In this document: piece after piece, positions 50,199 through 59,357 of the stretch | Layout: every line of letters begins with the position of its first letter | How positions within the stretch are numbered: position 1 is the first letter of the stretch | Assembly: GCF_011308835.1 (NCBI RefSeq) | Contig: NZ_JAAOHY010000001.1 | Coordinates: forward strand, 372,001 to 436,000 | Direction of reading: 5' to 3' | Length of the DNA stretch: 64,000 bases | Origin: Paracoccus xiamenensis | GTDB lineage: Bacteria > Pseudomonadota > Alphaproteobacteria > Rhodobacterales > Rhodobacteraceae | The notes under the pieces: model-generated | Database searches by the model: none | Seen by the model: only the letters and a program-made list of their open reading frames with translations | What the model was told of the DNA's origin: nothing | Position numbers and translations under genes: made by a program

Positions 50199-50357
50199 CG
50201 CATCGTCCCTTCCAACTCGGCGCGCCTTGCGGCAAGCTTCACCTGATCGGGGCACAGGCACAAGACCCCGGACGCCGCGCAATGTCGCGGCACGAGGCAG
50301 GCGGCGCAAGTCGCGGAACAAAGGCGGCAACGACCGCTGCGAGGGCAGGTAGAGAAG

Positions 50358-51140
50358 ATGGGACATATCTCTCCGTCATTCCGTCGAGCGTTCGGCTCGG
50401 CGAAACGATCGGGTTTCGGGCGTGGCAGTCAGGCGTCGGGCCTGGGTGGAATCTGGCGCGGTCTGGGCTGGCGGGCCAAGGCGGTGCTGGGGGCAGGGGC
50501 GGCCGCCCTCGCCTTCACGGTGCTGGCCCCGGCCCATGCACTGAGCAATGACGAGACCGGTCCTCAGCCGCGGCCCGAACGCGCGCCCGAAGTCGTCGCC
50601 GCGCCGGCTGAGGCTGAGGCTTCGGCGACGGTGACGCCCGCACCGGTGCGCCCCGCCGCGCGTCCGGCGCAATTGGCGGCGGTGCAACCGGCGCCTGCCG
50701 CGGCCGAGGTGGTGCGAGGCCCGGTGACTCGCCTGCCGGTGCCGCGCTACGTTTCGTTGAAAGGCAACGAGGGCAATGTCCGGCGCGGACCGTCGCTGTC
50801 ACATCGAATCGATTGGGTGTTCCGCCATGCCGGGATGCCGCTGCGCGTGGTGGGTGAATTTGGCCATTGGCGTCGGGTCGAGGACCGCGACGGCGCAGGC
50901 GGCTGGGTGCATTATCGGCTGCTATCCGGCGTGCGCACCGCCATAGTTCAGCAGGAAATGGTCGAGCTGCGTGCCCGGCCGGATCTGAATGCCGGCGTCA
51001 TTGCCATGGCCGAAGGGGGTGCCATTGTGCGCCTGGGCGAATGTGGCACGGGCTGGTGTCAGATCTCTGGCGCCGGTGCCAAGGGCTGGGTCGAAAAGGC
51101 CGCGATCTGGGGCGTCGATGCCGACGAGATTCGCGACTGA
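50358..51140 (+). CDS. SH3 domain-containing exported protein
   Basis: A 260-residue protein: a long basic N-terminal tail, a hydrophobic segment at about residues 40-60 (VLGAGAAALAFTVLAPAHA) acting as signal or anchor, a proline/alanine-rich linker to about 125, and two SH3-like repeats. The first starts YVSLKGNEGNVRRGPSL and ends AGGWVHYRLLSG; the second starts MVELRARPDLNAG and ends KGWVEKAAIWGV. Bacterial SH3 domains of this kind often contact cell-wall peptides. The function is unknown. It is a single-gene unit ahead of tRNA-Thr. Confidence 0.85.
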   Translation: MGHISPSFRRAFGSAKRSGFGRGSQASGLGGIWRGLGWRAKAVLGAGAAALAFTVLAPAHALSNDETGPQPRPERAPEVVAAPAEAEASATVTPAPVRPAARPAQLAAVQPAPAAAEVVRGPVTRLPVPRYVSLKGNEGNVRRGPSLSHRIDWVFRHAGMPLRVVGEFGHWRRVEDRDGAGGWVHYRLLSGVRTAIVQQEMVELRARPDLNAGVIAMAEGGAIVRLGECGTGWCQISGAGAKGWVEKAAIWGVDADEIRD

Positions 51141-51330
51141 GGCCTGTCTGTCAGTTAAATCACGACCGCCGCCGCGCATCGGAAGATGGGCGGCGTTGGT
51201 GTTTTATGGTAACCGGACGGTGACACCATTCCCGCCGCGGAGTAGCGGCCGGGAAGCCGGCCTTGGCGGAGGTTGAGCGGGGAATTTGCACATCCCGCGA
51301 AACATGGGTGGAAAAACTTGCGAAGGCCTC

Positions 51331-51359
51331 TTGCGCCCCGCAGCCCCCTCGTCTAAATC
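51331..51359 (+). promoter_or_regulatory. Promoter of tRNA-Thr
   Basis: TTGCGC, 17-nt spacer, TAAATC, ending 27 nt before the tRNA. The -10 is the same as in the tRNA-Asp promoter. Confidence 0.6.
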
Positions 51360-51386
51360 GCCCCCACGGTCGACAGACCAATCGGC

Positions 51387-51461
<75 letters not shown>

Positions 51462-51564
51462 TCCTCTCTCCAGGATGATCGCAACGGACGTTAGTCTTGC
51501 GTTGACCAATTTCGCACTGAAATGTTGCGACAACCGTCAGGTTGTGGTCAGAAGTCGGGCGACT

Positions 51565-51591
51565 ACGCCCGGCTGGCCGGGCAGAAGGAGA
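51565..51591 (+). promoter_or_regulatory. Hairpin and ribosome-binding site of the ACT-domain gene
   Basis: A perfect GCCCGG-CTGG-CCGGGC hairpin (51567-51582) ends 3 nt before the AAGGAGA ribosome-binding site. A smaller hairpin (ACAACC-GTCA-GGTTGT) lies at 51530-51545. They could tune translation; the effect is unproven. Confidence 0.35.
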
Positions 51592-51598
51592 AGACGAT

Positions 51599-52024
51599 AT
51601 GCCCGAAACATCAGCGATCCTCAGCGGTGGCAATAACGTGCTGGCGGCTCTTGCCCCGGAATTGCTGCCCGAGACCTATGTTTTCTGCAGCATATCAGAG
51701 GTTTCGCCAGTCGGGGAACGCATCGGGCGGGCAATCGCGATGTTTCGCGAGGAAGAGGGCGTCACCCTGGTGCTGAAGGCCGAAGACGCGGCCGAATATG
51801 GGTTCGATGTCAGCCTGCGCATGGTGCGCATTGTTCTGAAGGTCTATTCAGCCCTTAACGGCGTCGGGCTTACGGCGGCTGTGGCCGAGTTGATGGCCGC
51901 GCACGACATTCCCTGCAATGTCATCGCCGCCTTCCACCACGATCATCTTTTCGTTCCGGCGCATCGCGGCCAGCAGGCGTTGGAATTGTTGCAGAATCTG
52001 CAAGCCAGCGCGGCGGCTGATTGA
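51599..52024 (+). CDS. ACT-domain-containing protein
   Basis: A 141-residue protein of two ACT-like repeats: TYVFCSISEVSPVGERIGRAIAMFREEEG at about residues 26-54, and FDVSLRMVRIVLKVYSALNGVGLTAAVAELMAAHDIPCNVIAAFHHDHLFVPAHRG. This is the pattern of free-standing ACT domain proteins of the DUF1653-adjacent, amino-acid-binding type, whose roles are mostly unknown. ATG 51599 has AAGGAGAAGACG just upstream. It lies 200 nt before dppA, so a link with peptide uptake is possible but unproven. Confidence 0.78.
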   Translation: MPETSAILSGGNNVLAALAPELLPETYVFCSISEVSPVGERIGRAIAMFREEEGVTLVLKAEDAAEYGFDVSLRMVRIVLKVYSALNGVGLTAAVAELMAAHDIPCNVIAAFHHDHLFVPAHRGQQALELLQNLQASAAAD

Positions 52025-52224
52025 TTGCCGGGCGGGCTTTGCGGATGCGGCGCCCTGGGGCGCTCGTTCCGGCGCGCGAACAGGACCGGGACATCTCGCC
52101 CATCGCGAGAACTGGCGGCGGCGCGCGCAACTATCTTGCTTGCAATACTGCCCATGGATGGGGCAACTTGTCGGCAGGAACGGATCCGCGACCGCGCGGA
52201 CCATCGTCCAACAGGAGAAACATA
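52025..52224. other. Upstream region of dppA
   Basis: 200 nt with no gene. A short GCGCCC-TG-GGGCGC hairpin at 52050-52063 without a T run may end the ACT-gene transcript. AT-rich strings such as TATCTTGCTTGCAATACT at 52132-52149 are possible promoter elements, but no convincing -35/-10 pair was found. Confidence 0.35.
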
Positions 52225-53811
52225 ATGAAGAAAATTATCGCACTCAGCCTGGGCGCCATGCTGATGGGCTCGGCCGCATCGGCAGCGAATCTGGTCTATT
52301 GTTCCGAAGGCTCGCCCGAGGGTTTCGACCCGGCGCTGTACACTTCGGGGACGACCTTTGACGCCTCGGCGCGCAACGTGATGAACAGCCTGGTGGAGTT
52401 CAAGCACGGCGAAACCGAGACCGAGCCGGGGCTGGCCGAAAGCTGGGAAGTCAGCGAGGACGGTCTGGAATATACCTTCAAGCTGCGTCAGGGCGTGAAG
52501 TTCCACACCACCGACTTCTTCACCCCGACCCGCGATCTGAACGCCGATGACGTGATCTTCAGCTTTGAACGCCAAGGTTCCGCCGACAGCCCGTATCACG
52601 CGATGACCCAGGGCGCGAGCTATGAATACTATAACTCGATGTCGATGCCGGATCTGATCAAGTCCATTGAAAAGATTGATGACTACACCGTCAAATTCGT
52701 TCTGAACCGCCCCGAGGCGCCGATGATCGCGAACCTGGCGATGCCCTTCGCATCGATCGGGTCCAAGGAATATGCCGATCAGCTGATCGAAGCCGGCACG
52801 CCCGAACTGTTCAACCAGCAACCCATTGGCACTGGCCCGTTCAAGTTTGTCGGCTATCAGAAAGATGCGGTGATCCGCTTTGCCCGCAACGACGATTACT
52901 GGCAGGAACCCGCGGCGATCGAAAACCTGATCTTCGCGATCACGCCCGACGCCTCGGTCCGGTTCCAGAAGCTGAAGGCGGGCGAATGCCACGTCATGCC
53001 CTATCCGAACCCGGCCGATCTGGAAGCGATGAAGTCGGACCCGAACATCAACGTGGTCAGCCGCGAGGGTCTGAACGTCGGCTATCTGGCCTATAACACC
53101 AAGGTCGCGCCCTTCGACAAGCCCGAAGTCCGCAAGGCGCTGAACCAGGCCATCGACAAGCAGGCCATCGTGGACGGCATCTTCCAGGGCGCAGGCGCCC
53201 CGGCGAAGAACCCGATCCCGCCGACCATGTGGTCCTACAACGATGCCACCGTTGATGACGCCTATGATCCAGAAGCCGCCAAGGCCGCGCTGGAAGCTGC
53301 TGGCGTGACCGATCTGTCGATGAAGATCTGGGCGATGCCGGTGCAGCGTCCCTATAACCCGAACGCCCGCCGCATGGCCGAGATGATGCAGGCGGATCTG
53401 GAAAAGGTCGGCGTGAAGGCAGAGATCGTCTCTTACGAATGGGGCGAGTACCTGGAACGCTCGAAGGCAGAGGATCGCGACGGTGCGGTTCTGCTGGGCT
53501 GGACCGGCGATAACGGCGACCCGGACAACTTCCTGGCCGTCCTGCTGGGCTGCGATGCGGTCGGCGACGCCAACCGTGCGCAATGGTGCAACGAAGAGTT
53601 TGATGGTATCATCAAGCAAGCCAAGGAAGAATCCGATCAGGCCGAGCGTACCAAGCTGTACGAACAGGCTCAGATCATCTTCAAGGAACAGGCGCCGTGG
53701 CTGACGATCGCCCATTCGGTCGTGAACGAACCGATCAGCACCAAGGTGCAGGGCTATAAGATCGACCCGTTTGGCGGGCACGTCTTCTACGGTGTCAGCC
53801 TGACCGAATAA
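52225..53811 (+). CDS. dppA: Periplasmic dipeptide/oligopeptide-binding protein
   Basis: Solute-binding protein of a peptide ABC importer. The 528-residue protein has a 20-residue signal peptide (MKKIIALSLGAMLMGSAASA) and the family-5 extracellular binding fold: LVYCSEGSPEGFDPALYTSGTTFDASARNV, the LNADDVIFSFERQ motif and NVGYLAYNTKVAPFDKPEVRKALNQAIDK. The alanine after ASA marks the likely cleavage site. ATG 52225 follows ACAGGAGAAACATA. A strong terminator separates it from dppB, so it can be expressed above the permease genes. The symbol follows the clear DppABCDF-like order; other short peptides are possible substrates. Confidence 0.93.
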   Translation: MKKIIALSLGAMLMGSAASAANLVYCSEGSPEGFDPALYTSGTTFDASARNVMNSLVEFKHGETETEPGLAESWEVSEDGLEYTFKLRQGVKFHTTDFFTPTRDLNADDVIFSFERQGSADSPYHAMTQGASYEYYNSMSMPDLIKSIEKIDDYTVKFVLNRPEAPMIANLAMPFASIGSKEYADQLIEAGTPELFNQQPIGTGPFKFVGYQKDAVIRFARNDDYWQEPAAIENLIFAITPDASVRFQKLKAGECHVMPYPNPADLEAMKSDPNINVVSREGLNVGYLAYNTKVAPFDKPEVRKALNQAIDKQAIVDGIFQGAGAPAKNPIPPTMWSYNDATVDDAYDPEAAKAALEAAGVTDLSMKIWAMPVQRPYNPNARRMAEMMQADLEKVGVKAEIVSYEWGEYLERSKAEDRDGAVLLGWTGDNGDPDNFLAVLLGCDAVGDANRAQWCNEEFDGIIKQAKEESDQAERTKLYEQAQIIFKEQAPWLTIAHSVVNEPISTKVQGYKIDPFGGHVFYGVSLTE

Positions 53812-53829
53812 GCGCTACACTTCAGCTTA

Positions 53830-53871
53830 GCGGCCGGGCGGTGAACGCTGCCCGGCCGCCTCGTTTTTTTT
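53830..53871 (+). terminator. Intra-operon terminator between dppA and dppB
   Basis: GCGGCCGGGC and GCCCGGCCGC form a perfect 10-bp stem with a 10-nt loop, followed by CTCG and a run of eight T. It is 18 nt after the dppA stop. Partial read-through would set a high binding-protein to permease ratio. Confidence 0.9.
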
Positions 53872-53898
53872 GTCTTTCGCCAAGCCGGGACCCCGCCG

Positions 53899-54906
53899 AT
53901 GCTGAGCTTCCTCGCCCGTCGATTGCTGACCTTCGTGCCCACCTTTGTCGGTGTCACGCTGATCGCTTTCGCCTTCATTCGCCTGCTACCGGGCGATCCC
54001 ATTTTGCTGATGGCCGGTGAACGCGGCGTCAGCGCCGAACGTTATGAACAGCTGCGCCAGCAATTCGGCTTCGATCAGCCGATCTGGCAGCAATATCTGG
54101 ATTACGTCGCCGGCATTTTCCAGGGCGACCTGGGTACCTCATTCGTGACCAAGCGGCCGGTGCTGGACGAATTCATGGCGCTGTTTCCCGCGACGGTGGA
54201 ATTGGGCCTTTGCGCCATCATCCTGGCGACGCTGATCGGCATTCCGGCGGGGGTCATCGCCGCGGTCAATCGCGGCAAGTTTTTCGATCAGGCGCTGATG
54301 TCCACCGCATTGGTCGGGTATTCGATGCCGATCTTCTGGTGGGCCTTGCTGCTGATCATCGTCTTTTCGGGCTGGCTGGGCTGGACGCCCGTGTCGGGCC
54401 GGATGGGTCTGGTCTATTTCATCAACGGCCCCACCGGCTTCATGTTGATCGACAGCCTGCTTTCGGGGCAGTCGGGCGCCTTCCGTTCGGCGGTGGCCCA
54501 CCTGATCCTGCCGACCGTGGCCCTGGCGACGATCCCGCTTGCGGTGATCGCGCGCCAGACCCGGTCCGCCATGCTGGAAGTGCTGGGCGAGGATTACGTC
54601 CGCACCGCCCGCGCCAAAGGCATGTCGCCGGTCCGCGTCAATGGCGTGCATGCGCTGCGCAATGCGCTGATCCCGGTCGTCACCGTGATCGGCCTGTCGG
54701 TCGGGACGCTGCTGGCCGGCGCCATCCTGACCGAGACGATCTTTTCCTGGCCGGGCATCGGCAAGTGGATGGTCGATTCGATTTTCCGCCGCGACTATCA
54801 GGTCGTGCAAGGCGGCCTGCTGCTGATCGCGCTGGTGGTGATGATCGTGAACCTGCTGGTCGACGTGCTGTATGGCTTCATCAACCCCAAGATCCGAAAG
54901 GGCTGA
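53899..54906 (+). CDS. dppB: Peptide ABC transporter permease DppB-like
   Basis: A 335-residue inner-membrane permease. It opens LARRLLTFVPTFVGVTLIAFAFIRLLPGDPI, the standard OppB/DppB start, and has the EAA-loop region EDYVRTARAKGMSPVRVNGVHALRNALIPVVT near residues 230-260, which contacts the ATPases. Six or so hydrophobic segments are visible. ATG 53899 lies 28 nt after the terminator and is the first gene of the translationally tight permease-ATPase set (gaps of 3 nt to dppC). Confidence 0.93.
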   Translation: MLSFLARRLLTFVPTFVGVTLIAFAFIRLLPGDPILLMAGERGVSAERYEQLRQQFGFDQPIWQQYLDYVAGIFQGDLGTSFVTKRPVLDEFMALFPATVELGLCAIILATLIGIPAGVIAAVNRGKFFDQALMSTALVGYSMPIFWWALLLIIVFSGWLGWTPVSGRMGLVYFINGPTGFMLIDSLLSGQSGAFRSAVAHLILPTVALATIPLAVIARQTRSAMLEVLGEDYVRTARAKGMSPVRVNGVHALRNALIPVVTVIGLSVGTLLAGAILTETIFSWPGIGKWMVDSIFRRDYQVVQGGLLLIALVVMIVNLLVDVLYGFINPKIRKG

Positions 54907-54909
54907 GCA

Positions 54910-55812
54910 ATGACAGATGCAGCCAGCCAACCCGCTCGCCCCGCCGTTCCACCCTCGCGCCTGAAGGAATTCTGGTCGTCGTTCCGCGAAAACCGCGGTG
55001 CCGTCATCGGCCTGTTCGTCTTTCTGGCCTTTCTGGTCGTCGCGGCTTTCGCGCCGATCCTCGCCCCTTATTCGCCCACGGAACAGTATCGCGACGCGCT
55101 GCTGGTGCCTCCGTTCTGGCAGGATGGCGGGTCCACCCGTTTCCTGCTGGGCACGGATGCCGTTGGGCGCGACCTGCTGTCGCGGCTGATTTATGGCGCG
55201 CGCTTTTCCTTCTTCATCGGGGTGATCGTCGTCACCCTGGCCACCACGCTCGGGGTGTTGCTGGGGGTGATCGCGGGTTTCGCGCCGACCTGGCTTGATA
55301 CGCTGATCATGCGGCTGATGGACATCGTGCTGTCCTTCCCCAGCCTGCTGCTGGCGCTGGTGATGGTTGCCATTCTGGGGCCGAGCCTGCTGAACGCGAT
55401 GATCGCCATTTCGATCGTGTTGCAGCCGCATTTCGTGCGCCTGACCCGCGCCGCGGTGCTGGCCGAGCGGTCCAAGGATTACGTGACCGCCGCCCGCGTG
55501 GCCGGGGGGCGTCCGCTGCGGATCATGTTCCGCACGGTGCTTCCGAACTGTCTGGCGCCGATCATCGTGCAGGCGGCGCTGTCGTTTTCGACCGCCGTTC
55601 TGGACACCGCCGCGCTTGGCTTTCTGGGGATGGGCGCGCAGCCGCCGACGCCGGAATGGGGGACCATGCTGGCCGAATCGCGCGAATTCATCCTCAGCGC
55701 CTGGTGGGTGGTGACTTTCCCCGGCCTGTGCATTCTGGTCACGGTTCTGGCCATCAACCTGATGGGCGACGGTCTGCGTGACGCGCTCGATCCGAAACTG
55801 AAGCGGAGCTGA
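54910..55812 (+). CDS. dppC: Peptide ABC transporter permease DppC-like
   Basis: A 300-residue permease, partner of DppB. The start region FRENRGAVIGLFVFLAFLVVAAFAPILAPYSPTEQYRDALLVPP and LLGTDAVGRDLLSRLIYGARFSFFIGV are typical of OppC/DppC. The ATPase-contact loop is RLTRAAVLAERSKDYVTAARVAGGRPLRIMFRTVLPNCLAPIIVQ. ATG 54910 follows GGGCTGAGCA; it begins 3 nt after the dppB stop and ends 3 nt before dppD. Confidence 0.93.
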   Translation: MTDAASQPARPAVPPSRLKEFWSSFRENRGAVIGLFVFLAFLVVAAFAPILAPYSPTEQYRDALLVPPFWQDGGSTRFLLGTDAVGRDLLSRLIYGARFSFFIGVIVVTLATTLGVLLGVIAGFAPTWLDTLIMRLMDIVLSFPSLLLALVMVAILGPSLLNAMIAISIVLQPHFVRLTRAAVLAERSKDYVTAARVAGGRPLRIMFRTVLPNCLAPIIVQAALSFSTAVLDTAALGFLGMGAQPPTPEWGTMLAESREFILSAWWVVTFPGLCILVTVLAINLMGDGLRDALDPKLKRS

Positions 55813-55815
55813 GCC

Positions 55816-56805
55816 ATGGCCCTTCTGGAAATCCGCAACCTCAGCGTTGAATTCGCCACCCATTCGGGCAAGTTCCGGGCGGTGGACGGGGTCGACGTGA
55901 CCGTCGACGAAGGCGAGCTTCTGGCCATCGTCGGCGAATCCGGCTCTGGCAAATCGGTGTCGATGCTGGCGCTGATGGGGCTGCTGCCCTGGACCGCCAC
56001 CGTCACCGCCGACAAGCTGGAGTTTGACGGCCACGATCTGCGCAAGATCTCGGCCCGCGCCCGGCGCAGGATCATCGGCAAGGATATTTCGATGATCTTT
56101 CAGGAACCGATTTCGTCCCTGAACCCGGCCTTCACCATTGGCTGGCAGATCAAGGAAAGCCTGCGCAAGCACACCAACATGTCGCGTTCCCAGCGGCAGG
56201 ATCGTGCTGTCGAACTGATGCGTCAGGTCGGCATTCCGGCGCCGGAAAAGCGCCTTCAGGCCTATCCGCACCAGCTGTCCGGCGGGATGAGCCAGCGCGC
56301 CATGATCGCCATGGCGCTGGCGAACAAGCCCAAGCTGCTGATCGCGGACGAACCGACGACCGCGCTTGACGTGACCATTCAGGCGCAGATCCTGGAACTG
56401 CTGACCGATCTGCAAAAGAACAGCGGCATGGCGCTGGTGCTGATCACCCATGACATGGGTGTGGTCGCCGAAACCGTGCAGCGCGTGCAGGTCCAATATG
56501 CCGGCCAACGGGTCGAGCTGCAGGAGGTCGACGGGCTGTTCGAAAACCCGCATCACCCCTACACGGCGGCGCTGCTGGCGGCGCTGCCGGAACGGGCCAC
56601 CGAAAAGCGGCTGCCGACCATTCCGGGCGTGGTGCCCGGACAGTTCGACCGGCCGCAGGGCTGCCTGTTTTCGCCCCGTTGCAGCTTTGCCGATGCGCGC
56701 TGCATCGCCGAACGCCCGACGCCCGCCGGGCACGATCTGGGCTATGCGCTGTGCCACTATCCGCTGATCGACGGTCAGCCCACCGGCAAGGAGAACGCCG
56801 CATGA
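55816..56805 (+). CDS. dppD: Peptide ABC transporter ATP-binding protein DppD-like
   Basis: A 329-residue ATPase. Walker A is [10 protein letters not shown] near residues 41-50, signature [22 protein letters not shown], Walker [15 protein letters not shown]. The C-terminal oligopeptide-transporter extension reads [15 protein letters not shown], with cysteines of the kind that bind a 4Fe-4S cluster in some DppD homologues. It overlaps dppF by 4 nt (ATGA), and with it forms the importer's ATPase heterodimer. Confidence 0.94.
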   Translation: MALLEIRNLSVEFATHSGKFRAVDGVDVTVDEGELLAIVGESGSGKSVSMLALMGLLPWTATVTADKLEFDGHDLRKISARARRRIIGKDISMIFQEPISSLNPAFTIGWQIKESLRKHTNMSRSQRQDRAVELMRQVGIPAPEKRLQAYPHQLSGGMSQRAMIAMALANKPKLLIADEPTTALDVTIQAQILELLTDLQKNSGMALVLITHDMGVVAETVQRVQVQYAGQRVELQEVDGLFENPHHPYTAALLAALPERATEKRLPTIPGVVPGQFDRPQGCLFSPRCSFADARCIAERPTPAGHDLGYALCHYPLIDGQPTGKENAA

Positions 56806-57788
56806 GCGAACCGATCCTCACCGCGAAGAACCTGAAGCGCCATTACGAAGTGAAGGGCGGCTTCATGAAGCCCAACGCCATCGTCCGCGCGTTGGATGGT
56901 GCCAGTTTCAGCCTGACCCCCGGCAAGACGCTGGCGGTCGTGGGCGAATCGGGGTCGGGCAAATCCACGCTCGCCCGTGTCGTCACGATGATCGAATCCC
57001 CGACCGAGGGCGAATTGACCATCGGCGGCCGCCAGATCGGCCCGAACGGTGCCGCCGGCGACCGTGACCTGCGCGCCATGGTCCAGATCGTCTTTCAGGA
57101 TCCCTATGGCAGTCTGAACCCGCGCCAGACCATCGGCCAGACCCTGATGGAGCCGCTGCTGCTGAACCGGCCCGATGTCTCAGCCCAGGAACGCGAAAAG
57201 CGCGCCCGCGAAATGCTGACCATGGTCGGCCTGCGGCCCGAACATTTCGACCGCTATCCGCATATGTTCTCGGGCGGGCAGCGGCAGCGGGTCGCGGTGG
57301 CCCGCGCGCTGATGCTGGAGCCGAAGATCCTGGTGCTGGACGAACCCGTTTCTGCGCTGGATCTGTCGATCCAGAGTCAGGTCCTGAACCTGCTGATGGA
57401 TCTGCAGGAACGCATGGATCTGGCCTATCTGTTCATCAGCCATGATCTGTCGGTGGTGCGCCATATCGCCGACGAGGTGCTGGTCCTGTATCTGGGCCAG
57501 CCGGTAGAGATCGGCCCGAAGGAGGTTCTGTTCGAAGAACCGCGCCACCCCTATACCAAGGCGCTGCTGTCAGCGACGCCGGTGGCCGATCCGCTGATGC
57601 GCAAGGAACGGATCAAGCTGACGGGCGAGCTTCCCTCGCCGATGAACAAGCCGGACGGTTGTTCCTTCAACCCGCGCTGCTGGCGCAAGCTGGACATCTG
57701 CACGTCGGTCGAGCCGGAATTGCAGGGGCAGGGGCATTGCTTTGCCTGCCACAACCCGGTGCCGGAAGACGAAACGGCTGCGGCCTGA
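56802..57788 (+). CDS. dppF: Peptide ABC transporter ATP-binding protein DppF-like
   Basis: A 328-residue ATPase, partner of DppD. Walker [15 protein letters not shown] near residues 50-63, signature FSGGQRQRVAVARALMLEPKIL, Walker B LVLDEPVSALDLS. The C-terminus has the same cysteine-rich extension (GCSFNPRCWRKLDICTSVEPELQGQGHCFAC). ATG 56802 overlaps the dppD stop. It is the last gene of the importer operon, and a hairpin follows. Confidence 0.94.
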   Translation: MSEPILTAKNLKRHYEVKGGFMKPNAIVRALDGASFSLTPGKTLAVVGESGSGKSTLARVVTMIESPTEGELTIGGRQIGPNGAAGDRDLRAMVQIVFQDPYGSLNPRQTIGQTLMEPLLLNRPDVSAQEREKRAREMLTMVGLRPEHFDRYPHMFSGGQRQRVAVARALMLEPKILVLDEPVSALDLSIQSQVLNLLMDLQERMDLAYLFISHDLSVVRHIADEVLVLYLGQPVEIGPKEVLFEEPRHPYTKALLSATPVADPLMRKERIKLTGELPSPMNKPDGCSFNPRCWRKLDICTSVEPELQGQGHCFACHNPVPEDETAAA

Positions 57789-57793
57789 TTGAC

Positions 57794-57828
57794 GCGGATG
57801 GGCGGGTAACATGCGCCCGGCCATCCGC
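57794..57828 (+). terminator. Hairpin after dppF
   Basis: GCGGATGG and CCATCCGC pair across 19 nt that can pair further (GGCG with CGCC). No T run follows, so it may be an incomplete terminator or an RNA-stabilising structure. Confidence 0.4.
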
Positions 57829-57869
57829 CACCGCTTGACGCTGCCGGGGCGGCACGGCAATCAAAGGCG

Positions 57870-59321
57870 ATGATTGATGTCCGCCCCGTCGCCCATACCA
57901 TTGGCAGGATCAGCGTGGCCCTTGGGGCGATGATGATTTTTCCGACCCTGATCGACTATTCGGCGGGCAATCCGAACTGGATCCGCATGGCGCAATCCAT
58001 GGTCCTTGTGGTTGTGCTGTCGGGTCTGGTTGTGGTGGCGACAGCCTCGGCCAGTCGCAGCCTGACGATCGAGCAGAGCTTCCTGCTGACCTCGGGGCTG
58101 TGGCTGGTGCTGCCGCTGATCGGGTCGGTGCCGATGATGATCGGGGCGCCGAACCTTAGTTTTACGGACGCTTTTTTCGAGGCGATGTCGGGGCTGACGA
58201 CAACGGGAACCACGGTCATTCCCCAGCTGGACACGCTGCCGCCCGGCGCCAATATGTGGCGCGCCATCCTGCAATGGTCGGGGGGCTTGGGGATCGTCGT
58301 CGTGGCCATGGTCTTCCTGCCGGTGATGAAGGTGGGCGGGATGCAGTTCTTCCGCTCGGAAGGGTTCGACACGCTGGGCAAGGTGCTGCCGCGCGCCGGC
58401 CAGATCGCGGCGGAAATGACCTGGATCTATCTGGGCATCACCATCGCCTGCGCGCTTCTGTACGTGGCGACGGGGATGAGCTTTTACGATGCGGTCTATC
58501 ATGCGCTGACGACCTGCTCGACAGGCGGGTTTTCGAATTACGATGCCAGCTTCGGCACGCATATCGGTCCCGCGGAATGGGTGTCGTCGCTGTTCATGGT
58601 GCTGGCGTCGATCCCCTTCGTGCGCATGATTCAGGCGGTCCGGGGCAACGTGGTGCCGCTGTGGCGCGATTCGCAGGTGCGGGCATATTTGCGCTGGATC
58701 TTCTACTCGATCGCCGTGATCGTGATCTATCGGATGCTCTATATCCATCAGACTGCGGACCCGTGGGACACGCTGCGCGAGACGACCTTTAACGTCATTA
58801 CCATCTTTTCGGGGACCGGGTTTGCGTCGACCAATGTGCTTGAATGGGGGCATCTGCCCTTTACCATTCTGTTCTGCGTGGCGCTGATCGGGGGCTGCAC
58901 AGGGTCGACCGGCTGTTCGGTCAAGATCTTCCGCTATCAGGTACTGTTTCAGGCGGTGCGCGCCCAACTGAAGCGGATGCAGTCGCCGCATCGGCTGTAC
59001 CCGCTGCGACTGGCCGGCAAGCGGCTGGAGCAGGACGTGGTCGATTCGGTCATGGCCTTCTTCACCATGTTCGTACTGACCTTTGGGCTGCTGATCGTGG
59101 GGCTGGCGCTGACCGGGCTTCACCCCAAAACGGCACTGACCGGGGCCTGGACGGCCATCGCCAATGTCGGGCCGGTCTGGGGGCCGGAAATCACCACCAA
59201 TGGCAGCATCGAACAGTTCCCCGTACTCGCCAAGTGGCTGATGACCTTTGGCATGTATCTGGGCCGGTTGGAGCTGATGAGCGTGCTGGTGCTGTTGCTG
59301 CCGCGTTTCTGGCGGGGTTGA
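57870..59321 (+). CDS. trkH: TrkH-family potassium uptake channel subunit
   Basis: A 483-residue membrane protein with four pore repeats. Characteristic pore-loop segments are AMSGLTTTGTT, ALTTCSTGGFSNYD, TIFSGTGFASTN and AIANVGPVWGP, with the central glycines of the selectivity filter. It would import K+ with a TrkA regulatory subunit that is not in the window. ATG 57870 comes 81 nt after dppF, across a hairpin; a possible TTGACG -35 lies near 57835 but the -10 is poor. It is convergent with the SPOR-like gene. Confidence 0.92.
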   Translation: MIDVRPVAHTIGRISVALGAMMIFPTLIDYSAGNPNWIRMAQSMVLVVVLSGLVVVATASASRSLTIEQSFLLTSGLWLVLPLIGSVPMMIGAPNLSFTDAFFEAMSGLTTTGTTVIPQLDTLPPGANMWRAILQWSGGLGIVVVAMVFLPVMKVGGMQFFRSEGFDTLGKVLPRAGQIAAEMTWIYLGITIACALLYVATGMSFYDAVYHALTTCSTGGFSNYDASFGTHIGPAEWVSSLFMVLASIPFVRMIQAVRGNVVPLWRDSQVRAYLRWIFYSIAVIVIYRMLYIHQTADPWDTLRETTFNVITIFSGTGFASTNVLEWGHLPFTILFCVALIGGCTGSTGCSVKIFRYQVLFQAVRAQLKRMQSPHRLYPLRLAGKRLEQDVVDSVMAFFTMFVLTFGLLIVGLALTGLHPKTALTGAWTAIANVGPVWGPEITTNGSIEQFPVLAKWLMTFGMYLGRLELMSVLVLLLPRFWRG

Positions 59322-59357
59322 GCCGGCGCGAGGTCGCCCCCGCACCAGCCCTTTGGA

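Noticed and set aside
54139-56757. An 872-residue open frame on the minus strand opposite dppB-dppD, and similar long antisense frames at 20905-22635, 32826-35054, 37976-40147 and 57861-59345.
   Set aside because: They lie opposite well-recognised genes, are rich in Arg, His, Gln and Pro, and arise from GC-rich third codon positions. No family motifs were seen.
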